Source: Methylobacillus caricis
GTDB taxonomy: Bacteria > Pseudomonadota > Gammaproteobacteria > Burkholderiales > Methylophilaceae
Assembly (NCBI RefSeq): GCF_020532705.1
Contig: NZ_JAJAVD010000001.1
Coordinates: 1,736,001 to 1,800,000, forward strand
Direction of reading: 5' to 3'
DNA: 64,000 nt
The notes beneath the pieces were generated by a model. The model saw only the letters and a list, made by a program, of their open reading frames with translations. It had not been told where the DNA came from and ran no database searches. Shown here piece after piece: positions 1-8,753 of this stretch (position 1 is its first letter; every line of letters begins with the position of its first letter). The translations under genes and the position numbers were made by a program.

Positions 1-62
1 TGCAGCCATTGATCAAAGCAGCATGATTTAGACCGGCATGCTGCAGCACAGGAACCAATGAC

Positions 63-1211
63 ATGGCGCAGGATAGCGATCTCGAAAAAACTGAACAGCC
101 GACGGCTCGACGCATAGAAAAAGCGCGCGAAGACGGCGACGTTCCTCGTTCTCGCGAACTGGCGACCTGCACTGTCCTGTTAACTGGCGGCATAGGCATA
201 TACATGCTGGGAGGACGTCTTAACCAGGCAATGCTTGGCAATATGAACTCCAATTTGCGTATCAGCCGGGAAGCAGCCTTCGACTTCAACCTATTAATCA
301 GCAAAATCAGCGCCAGCATTCTGGATCTGCTGATTGCTTTTTCGCCCCTCGCCCTGATCTTGTTAATCGTCATTATTGGTTCCCCTGCTTTGATTGGTGG
401 CTGGAATGTGAGCAGCAAGGCATTCATGCCAAAATTCAGCAAGCTCAATCCCATCAACGGCATTTCCAATCTTTTTTCCAAAAACTCCTTGGTCGAACTG
501 GTCAAGGCAGTCCTCAAGGCCACGCTGGTGGGATCTGTCTCCTATATGGTCATGGCACATGACATGGATATGATCCTGTCACTATCCACCCAGCCATTGG
601 CGAGCGGCATTGCGCAGGTTGATGGCATCCTGATCAAAGGTTTTTTGTTTATTGTGTCGGCTCTGGTATTGATTGCGGCTATTGATGTCCCCTATCAGCT
701 ATGGAATTACAACAATAAACTCAAAATGACCAAGGATGAGGTCAAGCAGGAATCCAAGGAAAGCGAAGGTAATCCAGAGATCAAGGCCCGCATTCGCCAA
801 CAACAGCGGGAAATGGCGCGCCGCCGCATGATGGCGGAAATTCCAAAAGCAGATGTTGTGATTACCAACCCTACCCACTATGCAGTAGCAATCAAGTATG
901 ACGATGGCTTCATGGGTGCCCCGCGAGTGATCGCGAAGGGGGCTGACGATATTGCCCTGAAAATCCGTGAAATTGCCGGCGAGCATAAAGTACCGACTCT
1001 GGAATCTCCCAAGCTGGCACGTGCACTCTATGCCCATACAGACCTTGGCGATGAGATCCCACAAGCACTGTATGCCGCAGTAGCTGAAATTCTCGCTTAC
1101 ATCTTTCAGCTCCGTACTTATAAAACCGAGGGGGGCTATTACCCAAGCATGCCAATGGCGCTGGATGTACCTGATGCCCTTGATCCACACCTGAAAGGAG
1201 CCAATGCATGA
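63..1211 (+). CDS. flhB: Flagellar export gate protein FlhB
   Basis: FlhB is the inner-membrane export-gate subunit that switches secretion from rod/hook to filament substrates. The 382-residue protein has hydrophilic N-terminal residues (about 1-30), four hydrophobic segments between about 35 and 215, and a cytoplasmic domain. That domain carries the autocleavage motif NPTH at about residues 269-272, flanked by VVIT and YAVAIKY as usual. An AGGA lies about 9 bases before the ATG. The last codons overlap the flhA start by four bases, so the two are translationally coupled, and FlhA is its gate partner. Length and motif match intact FlhB. A second, short FlhB-like gene lies at 32737-33015. Confidence 0.97.
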   Translation: MAQDSDLEKTEQPTARRIEKAREDGDVPRSRELATCTVLLTGGIGIYMLGGRLNQAMLGNMNSNLRISREAAFDFNLLISKISASILDLLIAFSPLALILLIVIIGSPALIGGWNVSSKAFMPKFSKLNPINGISNLFSKNSLVELVKAVLKATLVGSVSYMVMAHDMDMILSLSTQPLASGIAQVDGILIKGFLFIVSALVLIAAIDVPYQLWNYNNKLKMTKDEVKQESKESEGNPEIKARIRQQQREMARRRMMAEIPKADVVITNPTHYAVAIKYDDGFMGAPRVIAKGADDIALKIREIAGEHKVPTLESPKLARALYAHTDLGDEIPQALYAAVAEILAYIFQLRTYKTEGGYYPSMPMALDVPDALDPHLKGANA

Positions 1212-3280
1212 ATGCGATCAAACTACCAGCCTGGCTGATTGGCGGCAGCTCGCTAGCTGCACCGCTCATTATTGTCATGCTGCTGGCAATGATGATCCTG
1301 CCGTTGCCAGCCATTGCCCTGGATGCCTTGTTCAGCTTCAATATTGCGCTTTCCATCCTGGTATTGCTGGTTGGCCTGCAAACTGCAAAACCGCTGGATT
1401 TTATTGCCTTTCCCACTATCCTGCTGGTCACCACGATGTTGCGCCTGTCACTCAACGTAGCATCAACCCGCGTGGTGCTGACGGAAGGCCATACTGGGCC
1501 GGATGCCGCCGGCAAGGTTATTGAAGCCTTCGGTCATTTCCTGATTGGCGGTAACTACACAGTGGGTATCGTCGTTTTCGTCATCCTGACTATCATCAAT
1601 TTTGTGGTAGTCACCAAAGGTGCAGGTCGTATCGCAGAAGTAGGTGCCAGATTCACCCTGGATGCCATGCCTGGCAAGCAGATGGCAATTGATGCCGACC
1701 TCAATGCCGGCCTCATTGGAGAAGAGGAAGCCCGTAGCCGCCGCAAGGAAATCGGCCAGGAAGCGGAATTCTATGGTGCCATGGATGGTGCCAGTAAGTA
1801 TGTGCGTGGTGACGCGGTTGCCGGTATTCTGGTTATTATCATCAATATTATCGGTGGTCTGATTGTTGGTGTTGCCCAGCACGACCTGAGTTTTAGCGAG
1901 GCGGTCAAGAACTACACCCTGCTCGCCATTGGTGACGGCCTGGTGGCACAGATACCTGCGCTGATTATTTCCGTGGCTGCCGGTGTTGTCGTTTCGCGTG
2001 TTGCTGATGATAGGGACATAGGCAACCAGCTGGTTGGCCAGTTATTCTCAAAACCCAAGGCTATTTACGTCACCGCGGCCATTATTGCCGGCCTAGGCCT
2101 GATTCCAGGCATGCCACATTTCGCATTCCTGGTGCTGGCTGGGATATTGGGCGGTGTTGCCTATTTCGCAGAACAGAAGCAGCAATCCCCCGCAATAGAA
2201 AAAGAGTCCGCACCAGCCCCAGTATCGGACTCCCCCGAGGCGACCTGGGATGATGTCATGCCGGTAGATGTCATTGGCCTGGAAGTAGGCTACCGGCTCA
2301 TCCCCCTAGTGGACATGGCCCAGGGCGGTGATCTATTGAAGCGGATCAAGGGCCTGCGTAAAAAATTCGCACAGGAAGTCGGCTTTCTGCCTCCTGCCAT
2401 CCATATCCGTGACAACCTGGAGCTGAAACCGGCAGGCTACCGGATTACACTCAAAGGCGTTGAGCTCGCAAGTGGCGAGTCCTATCCGGGCCAATACCTG
2501 GCAATAGATCCAGGCAATGTGACTGGTCAATTGCAGGGCACTGTCACGACAGATCCTGCCTTTGGCCTTCCCGCAGTCTGGATTGAAGCCAATATGCGTG
2601 ACCAGGCACAAGCCATGGGCTATACAGTAGTCGATACCAGCACTGTGATTGCTACGCACCTGAATCACATGATTACCTCTCATGCAGCAGAATTATTGGG
2701 GCGGCAAGAAGTACAGCAGCTTCTGGATCATATCGGCAAAGAGTCACCAAAGCTGGTGGAAGACCTGGTACCGAAGTTACTTAGCCTTTCGGTCGTGCAA
2801 AAGGTATTGCAGAACCTGTTGGTTGAAGGTGTGCACATTCGCGATATGCGGACAATCATTGAAACACTATCCGAACATGCGCCACGGGTTCAAGATACTG
2901 ATGATCTTACTGCGTTGGTCCGCATCCAATTGGGACGTGCAATTGTGCAGCAGTTGTTCCCTAGCGGCAATGAAGTGCCGGTCATGACGCTGGACCACAA
3001 CCTTGAACGCCTGCTGCTGCAGGCATTGCAGTCCACAGCATCAGGCGGTGCCGCAATTGAACCAGGCTTGGCCGATACATTGTCCACACAGACTGCCAAT
3101 GCCGCCAAACAACAAGAGCAGATGGGCATGGCACCGGTATTGCTCGTACCCGGTGCCTTACGCACCGCCCTGTCCAGATTCCTGAGAAGAGCTGTACCAC
3201 GCTTGCGTGTACTGGCTCATGAAGAGCTACCTGATACGAAAACCATACGCGTTACCAGTCTGATTGGAGGCCAAGCATGA
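1208..3280 (+). CDS. flhA: Flagellar export gate protein FlhA
   Basis: FlhA forms the nonameric ring of the flagellar type III export gate and uses proton motive force to drive export. The 690-residue product has about eight hydrophobic segments in its first 320 residues, with the conserved cytoplasmic FHIPEP-type loop (around RFTLDAMPGKQMAIDADLNA, residues 148-167) between helices. The large cytoplasmic domain that docks chaperone-substrate complexes follows. AAAGGAG lies 7 bases before the ATG. The start overlaps the end of flhB and the stop overlaps the start of flhF, so this is a tight operon. Nothing looks truncated. Confidence 0.97.
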   Translation: MNAIKLPAWLIGGSSLAAPLIIVMLLAMMILPLPAIALDALFSFNIALSILVLLVGLQTAKPLDFIAFPTILLVTTMLRLSLNVASTRVVLTEGHTGPDAAGKVIEAFGHFLIGGNYTVGIVVFVILTIINFVVVTKGAGRIAEVGARFTLDAMPGKQMAIDADLNAGLIGEEEARSRRKEIGQEAEFYGAMDGASKYVRGDAVAGILVIIINIIGGLIVGVAQHDLSFSEAVKNYTLLAIGDGLVAQIPALIISVAAGVVVSRVADDRDIGNQLVGQLFSKPKAIYVTAAIIAGLGLIPGMPHFAFLVLAGILGGVAYFAEQKQQSPAIEKESAPAPVSDSPEATWDDVMPVDVIGLEVGYRLIPLVDMAQGGDLLKRIKGLRKKFAQEVGFLPPAIHIRDNLELKPAGYRITLKGVELASGESYPGQYLAIDPGNVTGQLQGTVTTDPAFGLPAVWIEANMRDQAQAMGYTVVDTSTVIATHLNHMITSHAAELLGRQEVQQLLDHIGKESPKLVEDLVPKLLSLSVVQKVLQNLLVEGVHIRDMRTIIETLSEHAPRVQDTDDLTALVRIQLGRAIVQQLFPSGNEVPVMTLDHNLERLLLQALQSTASGGAAIEPGLADTLSTQTANAAKQQEQMGMAPVLLVPGALRTALSRFLRRAVPRLRVLAHEELPDTKTIRVTSLIGGQA

Positions 3281-4689
3281 ACATCAAACGTTATTTCGGC
3301 AAGAATTCCCGTGAAGCCCTGAATATGGTGCGCCAGGAACTGGGAGCAGATGCCGTCATTCTATCCAATCGTGCTGTAGAAGGAGGCAACGAGATTCTCG
3401 CCTTCCGAGAAGAAGACATGGCTAAGCTGGTAGCAGGCAGCGAGAGCAAGCCCAAGCCATCCACGACTTTGGCTGCTGAATCAGCTTCCGGTCCGGAAAC
3501 TCTGGTTTCCATATTGAGTCGTAACAAGCGTACAGTCAAAACTGCTGAGCCTTTGAACCATGAGGCACTGAAACAGCAAAGGAATCCCGCCAAGACACCG
3601 GTAGCTCCACAGGCGCAAACAGCAGGCATGAGCCCCGTTATCGAGATGGCTAAACCTCGGGTACAGAACCAAGCAAGGCCTGTTAACCATGCGGCAACTG
3701 ACGAAAAACATGCCAATGAACTCTCATCAATGATGAGGGAAATGCGCTCAATGCGCAGCATTATCGAATCGCAGCTGACCGAGATGGCATGGGGCAATAT
3801 TCAGCAACGCGACCCTGTCAAATCCGGCTTGTTACGCTCCATGATTTCTGCCGGCTTCAGTGCAGGTCTGTCACGCCAAATCGCGGAGCATATCCCGGCT
3901 CAGAGCAGTGAAGCAGATGGAATGAAATGGCTGCAGAATGTCATTGGCAAGAATATCAATACCATTAGCGATGAGCAGCAAATCCTCGATGAAGGCGGTA
4001 TTTTTGCCTTGGTAGGACCAACCGGGGTAGGCAAGACTACTACTACGGCTAAGTTGGCCGCACGTTTTGTCATGAAGCATGGCGCCAAAAAGCTGGCCTT
4101 GATCACAACAGACTCCTATCGCATCGGCGGGCATGAACAACTGCGCATCTACGGAAAAATACTAGGTGTGATGGTACATGCAGTAAAAGACGAAGCTGAC
4201 CTCAAGCTCGCACTTAACGAACTTAAAGGCAAGCACACTATCCTGATTGATACAGTCGGTGTCAGCCAGCGCGACCGTATGGTAGCCGAGCAGATTGCCA
4301 TGCTTTCCAGTACTGGCATGCCAATCAAGAAAATTCTTTGCATGAACGCGACCAGCACAGGAGAAACGCTGACCGATGTGATTGACGCATACAAGAGCCG
4401 TGGCCTGGAAGGCTGCATCATCACCAAGCTGGATGAGGCTGCCTCTATCGGTAGTGTGCTGGATGTCATCATTCGTGAAAGGCTCAGGCTTTATTACGTA
4501 GCCAACGGCCAGCGTGTCCCTGAAGATATCCACATTGCCAATAAAAACCTGCTGGTTCATCATGCATTCAAAATTGCACGCAAGAAAACCGAGCATTTCA
4601 GCTTCAGAGAAGAAGAAATCCCTTTCATCATGGCCAATATGGCCGCTGATACGGCCTCTGCTAAATTAGTGGGAATGAAACATGATTAA
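3277..4689 (+). CDS. flhF: Signal-recognition-type GTPase FlhF
   Basis: FlhF is an SRP-family GTPase that marks the pole where a flagellum is built. The 470-residue protein has a variable basic N-terminal region (1 to about 140), a helical N domain, and a G domain. The P-loop GPTGVGKT sits at about residues 247-254, DTVG serves as the G3 motif and TKLDEA as the G4 motif. The start overlaps flhA and the stop overlaps flhG by 8 bases. The family normally works with the MinD-like FlhG, whose GTPase-activating N-terminal helix stimulates FlhF. This suggests polar flagellation in the source organism. Confidence 0.95.
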   Translation: MNIKRYFGKNSREALNMVRQELGADAVILSNRAVEGGNEILAFREEDMAKLVAGSESKPKPSTTLAAESASGPETLVSILSRNKRTVKTAEPLNHEALKQQRNPAKTPVAPQAQTAGMSPVIEMAKPRVQNQARPVNHAATDEKHANELSSMMREMRSMRSIIESQLTEMAWGNIQQRDPVKSGLLRSMISAGFSAGLSRQIAEHIPAQSSEADGMKWLQNVIGKNINTISDEQQILDEGGIFALVGPTGVGKTTTTAKLAARFVMKHGAKKLALITTDSYRIGGHEQLRIYGKILGVMVHAVKDEADLKLALNELKGKHTILIDTVGVSQRDRMVAEQIAMLSSTGMPIKKILCMNATSTGETLTDVIDAYKSRGLEGCIITKLDEAASIGSVLDVIIRERLRLYYVANGQRVPEDIHIANKNLLVHHAFKIARKKTEHFSFREEEIPFIMANMAADTASAKLVGMKHD

Positions 4690-5503
4690 CCATCGCGATC
4701 AGGCCACTGGCCTCCGGCGGCTGATGGCAGGGCCCCGCCCGAAAATACTGTCAATCTTGTCGGCAGCACAGGCCAGTGAACAAACAAGATTGTTGACCAA
4801 TCTCGCAGCCTCACTGCTTAGACAAGGCAGTGATGTAATGGTATTGGAGGCGACCCAGACCCCCTTGAATGCTTGTCAAGGCTATGAGTTTTCTCCTGCA
4901 CAATCCTCCTGGATCGATGCAGCACGGCGGCCAGACCTGCATCATGAGATAATAAACACTACCGAACTAGGCTATTCTGTTGCAAAATTACTGTCAGGTG
5001 CTTCTGATGCCCGCTTATTGGGCAAGGAAAATACCATGATGCATATGGAACGCATGTTTATCAATATGGCCAGGCAACATGAAATCGTGCTGGTTGATGC
5101 AACACTCAACAGCAACGACACCATGCCTCTCAATATGCTGAACACGGGGGAGATACTGATTCACATGACACGCGATGCAGATTCAATCACTGCGGCTTAC
5201 AGGCTTATCAAGCAGCTTTGCAATCAAGTCGGCAGGCGTTCGTTCGGTGTTTTGGTATCGCATGCGACAGAAGCGCAGGCTAAAGTTGTCTTTCATAACA
5301 TTGCAGAAGTAGCGCAGCGCTATCTGCATATAGAATTAGAGTTCGTAGGGTTGATTCCCAATGATGAGCATCTTGGTCGCGCAGCCAAACTGGGACGCGC
5401 AGTGATCGACGCCTTCCCCATGGCAAAAGCCTCAACAGCTTTCAAGACATTAGCCCGGAAAATAGACCATAATCACGGTCTACTACAGGCGTCTTTCAGC
5501 TAA
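4682..5503 (+). CDS. flhG: FlhG/FleN-like MinD family protein with degenerate P-loop
   Basis: The position between flhF and fliA identifies this as FlhG (FleN), the MinD-type ATPase that limits flagellar number. The 273-residue protein keeps a short N-terminal segment with LRRLM, like the DQAxxLR activating motif of FlhG (DQATGLRRLM, about residues 6-15). It also keeps a MinD-like order of strands. The usual KGGVGKT Walker A is replaced by SAAQASEQTR at about residues 27-36, with no lysine or GKT. The following Walker A-prime aspartate region reads VLEATQ. The later strand EIVLVDATLN resembles the switch II/Walker B region. It probably cannot hydrolyse ATP in the usual way. Overlap with flhF supports coupled expression. 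Confidence 0.82.
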   Translation: MINHRDQATGLRRLMAGPRPKILSILSAAQASEQTRLLTNLAASLLRQGSDVMVLEATQTPLNACQGYEFSPAQSSWIDAARRPDLHHEIINTTELGYSVAKLLSGASDARLLGKENTMMHMERMFINMARQHEIVLVDATLNSNDTMPLNMLNTGEILIHMTRDADSITAAYRLIKQLCNQVGRRSFGVLVSHATEAQAKVVFHNIAEVAQRYLHIELEFVGLIPNDEHLGRAAKLGRAVIDAFPMAKASTAFKTLARKIDHNHGLLQASFS

Positions 5504-5515
5504 TAAGGATATCTG

Positions 5516-6250
5516 ATGTACACCTTGCATGGAAAAACCAATCACAAGGAAGAATTGCTTAAACAGCATGCAAGTTTGGTAAAAAAAATAGCTTTCCAGC
5601 TTAAAGCTAAACTGCCTGCGAGCGTTGACATTGACGATCTGGTGCAAGCAGGCATGATGGGCCTGCTCGACGCAACCAACCGTTACGAAGATACGCATGG
5701 CGCTCAATTTGAGACTTATGCAGCCCAGCGCATCCGTGGTTCCATGATAGATGAACTGCGTCGCGCCGACTGGCTGCCACGCAGTGTGCGCAAGAACATG
5801 CGGGATGTTGAAAGTGCAATACAAGGGCTGGAACAGAAGCTGGGACGCCCTCCGAGCGAAGGTGAAATTGCCAAGCAACTCAACCTTTCTATGGATGACT
5901 TTCAGGAAATGCTGGGCGACTGCAGCGGGCACCAACTCATTTACTATGAAGATTTCAGCGAGCAAGACAACGGAGACCACTTCCTTGATCGCTACAATAC
6001 CGATGACTCTGGCGACCCTCTCAAGATCCTCTTGTCAGGCGATTTCCGTGAAGCCCTGATTGATGCCATTGAGACCTTGCCGGAGCGCGAAAAAATACTG
6101 ATGGGCCTGTATTATGAGCAAGAAATGAACCTGAAAGAAATTGGTGCCATCATGAGTGTTTCCGAATCACGGGTATGCCAGTTGCATACTCAAGCAGTTG
6201 CCCGCCTGCGTGCCAACCTGAAAGAAAAATTGTGGACTGGAGCAGCCTAG
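5516..6250 (+). CDS. fliA: Flagellar sigma factor FliA (sigma-28)
   Basis: FliA directs RNA polymerase to late flagellar promoters and is held inactive by FlgM until the hook is finished. The 244 residues show sigma region 2 (DIDDLVQAGMMGLLDATNRY, about 38-57, then the AQRIRGSMIDELR core-binding and -10 contact segment), region 3 (about 95-145) and a region 4 helix-turn-helix (EIGAIMSVSESRVCQLHTQA, about 208-227). AAGGA lies just ahead of the ATG, 12 bases after flhG. Its stop lies inside the following stator gene. Three matching promoters are visible at 8664-8690, 16987-17013 and 38226-38252. Confidence 0.97.
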   Translation: MYTLHGKTNHKEELLKQHASLVKKIAFQLKAKLPASVDIDDLVQAGMMGLLDATNRYEDTHGAQFETYAAQRIRGSMIDELRRADWLPRSVRKNMRDVESAIQGLEQKLGRPPSEGEIAKQLNLSMDDFQEMLGDCSGHQLIYYEDFSEQDNGDHFLDRYNTDDSGDPLKILLSGDFREALIDAIETLPEREKILMGLYYEQEMNLKEIGAIMSVSESRVCQLHTQAVARLRANLKEKLWTGAA

Positions 6251-6972
6251 GCGGTATAGCACTGGCGCTTGGCGGAATACTGCTTGGCCAGGCTCTTGAA
6301 GGCGGGAAAATCAGCTCACTGATACAGCCCGCCGCATTCATGATTGTCATATTTGGCACCATAGGTGCCGTCTTGTTGCAAACACGTCCATCCCACTTTA
6401 TCCAAGGCGTGCGCCTTGCCAAATGGATTATAAAGCCTCCAGAGGATGATCGTGTAAAACTGGCTCGCCGCATTGGTATCTGGAGTCAAATTGCCCGTAA
6501 GGATGGTGTGCTACTGCTGGAAAATTACATGTATTCAGAGCAGGACCCTTTCATTAAAAAAGCATTACGTCTGTTGATTGATGGGACTCCTCCTGAAAAA
6601 ATCCGCGATATATGCAATGTTGATATCAACCGTTACGAAGCCTCACAGCGTAATGCCATTAAAATCTGGGAGTCTGCAGGCGGTTATGCGCCCACAGTGG
6701 GAATCATGGGGGCGGTATTGGGGCTGATCCACGTAATGGAAAACCTGTCTGATCCCAGCCGCCTGGGTAGCGGGATCGCTGTTGCCTTTGTAGCCACCAT
6801 TTATGGCGTCGGGTTTGCCAACCTTCTCTTTCTGCCGATCAGCAACAAACTCAAGGCATTGATCCTGGTGGAAACAACCCGCAGAGAAATGCTGATAGAA
6901 GGCATAGTCAGTATTGCCCATAGCGAAAACTCCAAGGTAGTCGAGGATCGACTGGCCTCTTACTTAAGATAA
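6232..6972 (+). CDS. motC: Flagellar stator subunit MotC (MotA family)
   Basis: This MotA-family protein forms the proton channel with the MotB-like product downstream and pushes on FliG to turn the rotor. The longest frame begins upstream inside fliA, but homologues start at a VDW.S..GI segment, so the GTG at 6232 is the likely start. That gives 246 residues and an 18-base overlap with fliA. Four hydrophobic helices are visible: about 5-22, 30-48, and the pair around 150-195 containing GGYAPTVGIMGAVLGLIHVM. The cytoplasmic loop between helices 2 and 3 carries the charged residues that contact FliG. The pairing with MotD points to a MotCD-type stator as in pseudomonads. Confidence 0.92.
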   Translation: MDWSSLGGIALALGGILLGQALEGGKISSLIQPAAFMIVIFGTIGAVLLQTRPSHFIQGVRLAKWIIKPPEDDRVKLARRIGIWSQIARKDGVLLLENYMYSEQDPFIKKALRLLIDGTPPEKIRDICNVDINRYEASQRNAIKIWESAGGYAPTVGIMGAVLGLIHVMENLSDPSRLGSGIAVAFVATIYGVGFANLLFLPISNKLKALILVETTRREMLIEGIVSIAHSENSKVVEDRLASYLR

Positions 6973-6987
6973 CCCCTGCATCAATCT

Positions 6988-7818
6988 ATGGGGAGAAGAA
7001 GAAAATTTGAAGAAGAGCCAGAGAATCATGATCGCTGGCTGGTTTCCTATGCAGACTTTATCACCCTGCTTTTTGCCTTCTTTGTTGTAATGTATGGCAT
7101 TTCCTCGGTCAATGAAGGCAAATACAAAGAACTGACCTCAGCCTTGGGCACTGCTTTCAGCGGAACCAGTTCAACCAATGGCACGAGTATCGAACAGCCA
7201 ACAGACAATGACAGCAAGGGTCCTGCAGACCAGGTATCCTCACAAACCTCGCTCATCCGTTTACTGCCACTGGCACGTTTACAAAAAGACAAACTACGCC
7301 GCGAGCAAGAAGCAATATCCGCAATCGCCTCGCGCCTGTCCAGATCTCTCGCCACCCTTGCACGGAGTGGAAAAATCAACATTACAACCAATGACAGGGG
7401 GGTGCGTATTGATATCTATGACAACCTGCTGTTCACTCCAGGATCTTCGGAAATCAAGCAAGATGCTGTTGCACCAATCAATGATATTGCCCAGGTACTA
7501 TTACAAACAAATTACGACATTCAAGTGGAAGGACACACTGACAATGTCCCCATCCAGAATAGTCAATACCCTTCAAACTGGGAACTGTCTGCCACGCGCG
7601 CAAGTAGCGTTGTCAGGCAGATGATCAAGGAAGGTATCACGGATACTCGATTGAGCGCGGTTGGTTACAGCGATACACAAGCAATTGCAGACAACACCAC
7701 AGAGGAAGGACGTGCGAAAAATCGCCGGGTATCTATCATGGTGTTGTATAAGCCGTTGACTACTAAAGAGAAAGTCGACTCGTTAAATAACAATGCAGTT
7801 AGCGAGAAGCTACCCTAA
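6988..7818 (+). CDS. motD: Flagellar stator subunit MotD (MotB family, OmpA-like)
   Basis: MotD anchors the stator to peptidoglycan and supplies the proton-binding aspartate. The 276-residue protein has a short cytoplasmic N terminus rich in charged residues. One transmembrane helix at about 18-40 (SYADFITLLFAFFVVMYGIS) contains the essential Asp. A linker follows, then a C-terminal OmpA-like domain (about 145-255) with VEGHTDNVPI and the NRRVSIMV ending. It lies 15 bases after motC. Its stop is only three bases from the stop of convergent flgN, with no obvious terminator in the gap. Confidence 0.95.
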   Translation: MGRRRKFEEEPENHDRWLVSYADFITLLFAFFVVMYGISSVNEGKYKELTSALGTAFSGTSSTNGTSIEQPTDNDSKGPADQVSSQTSLIRLLPLARLQKDKLRREQEAISAIASRLSRSLATLARSGKINITTNDRGVRIDIYDNLLFTPGSSEIKQDAVAPINDIAQVLLQTNYDIQVEGHTDNVPIQNSQYPSNWELSATRASSVVRQMIKEGITDTRLSAVGYSDTQAIADNTTEEGRAKNRRVSIMVLYKPLTTKEKVDSLNNNAVSEKLP

Positions 7819-7821
7819 CAT

Positions 7822-8271
7822 TCAAGCCTGCGTATTATAAAAACCAGATCCAGAACTGGATTGGCCATTGGGGCCATAGAACTGGTTGGATGAAGGACGT
7901 CCCAGAGTGTTCAATACATTCTGGTTAAGATTGAAATGCTTGTTAATTAATATGCCATTCAGGCGATTAAGCTCTTTCGCCTGATCCAGCAAGGCATGGA
8001 ATCGGCCCCATGATGCCTGGATGCCGGAATCCTGAGCAGCCAGCCATTTTGCCAGCCCCTGCTCATCAGCATCAAAACCAAGAGCCGCCACAGACTTGTA
8101 GCGTGACTGCGTATTGCTACTCAAGTCCTGCAATACCTGAGCCTTTTCGTTCAGCAATCCTTCCATGGTATCCACATCCACTTTGATCAAACTTGCCTGT
8201 TCTCGCTTTAATAGCAGCAACAAGGCATCTACCAGTTTAATTTCTACATCAAAGCCAAGTTGAGAAGTCAT
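7822..8271 (-). CDS. flgN: Flagellar chaperone FlgN
   Basis: FlgN is the cytoplasmic export chaperone for the hook-filament junction proteins FlgK and FlgL. The 149-residue product is mostly helical, with a leucine-rich N-terminal helix (LVDALLLLLKREQASLIKVD) typical of the family and a Gly/Ser/Asn-rich tail. The frame is open to 8304, but the ATG at 8271 follows a purine-rich AAGG and gives the usual FlgN start (MTSQLGFDVE). It lies directly downstream of flgM in the same direction, the usual arrangement. It converges on motD with a three-base gap. Confidence 0.88.
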   Translation of the reverse strand: MTSQLGFDVEIKLVDALLLLLKREQASLIKVDVDTMEGLLNEKAQVLQDLSSNTQSRYKSVAALGFDADEQGLAKWLAAQDSGIQASWGRFHALLDQAKELNRLNGILINKHFNLNQNVLNTLGRPSSNQFYGPNGQSSSGSGFYNTQA

Positions 8272-8304
8272 GCTCAGGATTGCCTTTCCCCTGCAGCCAA
8301 CCAA

Positions 8305-8610
8305 TTACCTAGGTGTTGTCAGCAAGTCTTTTACAGTGTTGATGAGGCCATCAGCAACCTTTTCAGAGTCCACTCTGAACTGACCGCTGGAAATGGCAGA
8401 TTTAATTGCACTCACCTTGTCAGCGTCATATACATTGTCACTGGCAACAGCAGCTTCCAGTGATTGCAATTGTGAAGCCAATGGTGACAACGTCACGCTT
8501 TCACCAGCGGCAGCTGGAGATTTTGTTTCGTTAGCCTTGGCGGAGGATTTGTTCTCTGCCTTTTCATTGTTGAGCGCTACTGCTTTCTGAAGTGCGTCAT
8601 CTATTTTCAT
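8305..8610 (-). CDS. flgM: Anti-sigma-28 factor FlgM
   Basis: FlgM binds FliA and blocks late gene expression until it is exported through the finished hook-basal body. The 101-residue protein has a low-complexity, disordered N-terminal half. Its C-terminal sigma-binding region (about 50-98) carries DADKVSAIKSAISSGQFRVD followed by EKVADGLINTVKDLL, the family signature. AAGGA precedes the ATG by 8 bases. A full-consensus sigma-28 promoter sits upstream at 8664-8690, so FliA would activate its own inhibitor. flgN follows immediately, so the two should be co-transcribed. Confidence 0.95.
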   Translation of the reverse strand: MKIDDALQKAVALNNEKAENKSSAKANETKSPAAAGESVTLSPLASQLQSLEAAVASDNVYDADKVSAIKSAISSGQFRVDSEKVADGLINTVKDLLTTPR

Positions 8611-8663
8611 GGCGATATTCCTTAAGCTTATTCACAGCATAGATACATGCCGATATATTGCTC

Positions 8664-8690
8664 TTATCGGCTTGGTTTGTGTTAACTTTA
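8664..8690 (-). promoter_or_regulatory. Sigma-28 (FliA) promoter ahead of flgM
   Basis: On the minus strand TAAAGTTA (-35) and GCCGATAA (-10) are separated by exactly 11 bases. The FliA consensus is TAAAGTTT-N11-GCCGATAA, so 15 of 16 positions match. It lies about 53 bases before the flgM ATG and after flgA, so flgMN can be transcribed separately from flgA. Confidence 0.93.
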
Positions 8691-8753
8691 GTAAAAATCG
8701 TTAAAGATTTCCACCAATAAATCAACTGTATCCATTCATAGCATATCCGGCTT

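Noticed and set aside
1-62. End of an upstream gene at the window edge
   Set aside because: Short frames end here, but the piece is too small to identify any product.
699-1190. 163-codon open frame on the minus strand
   Set aside because: Antisense to the cytoplasmic domain of flhB, including the NPTH site; no independent support.
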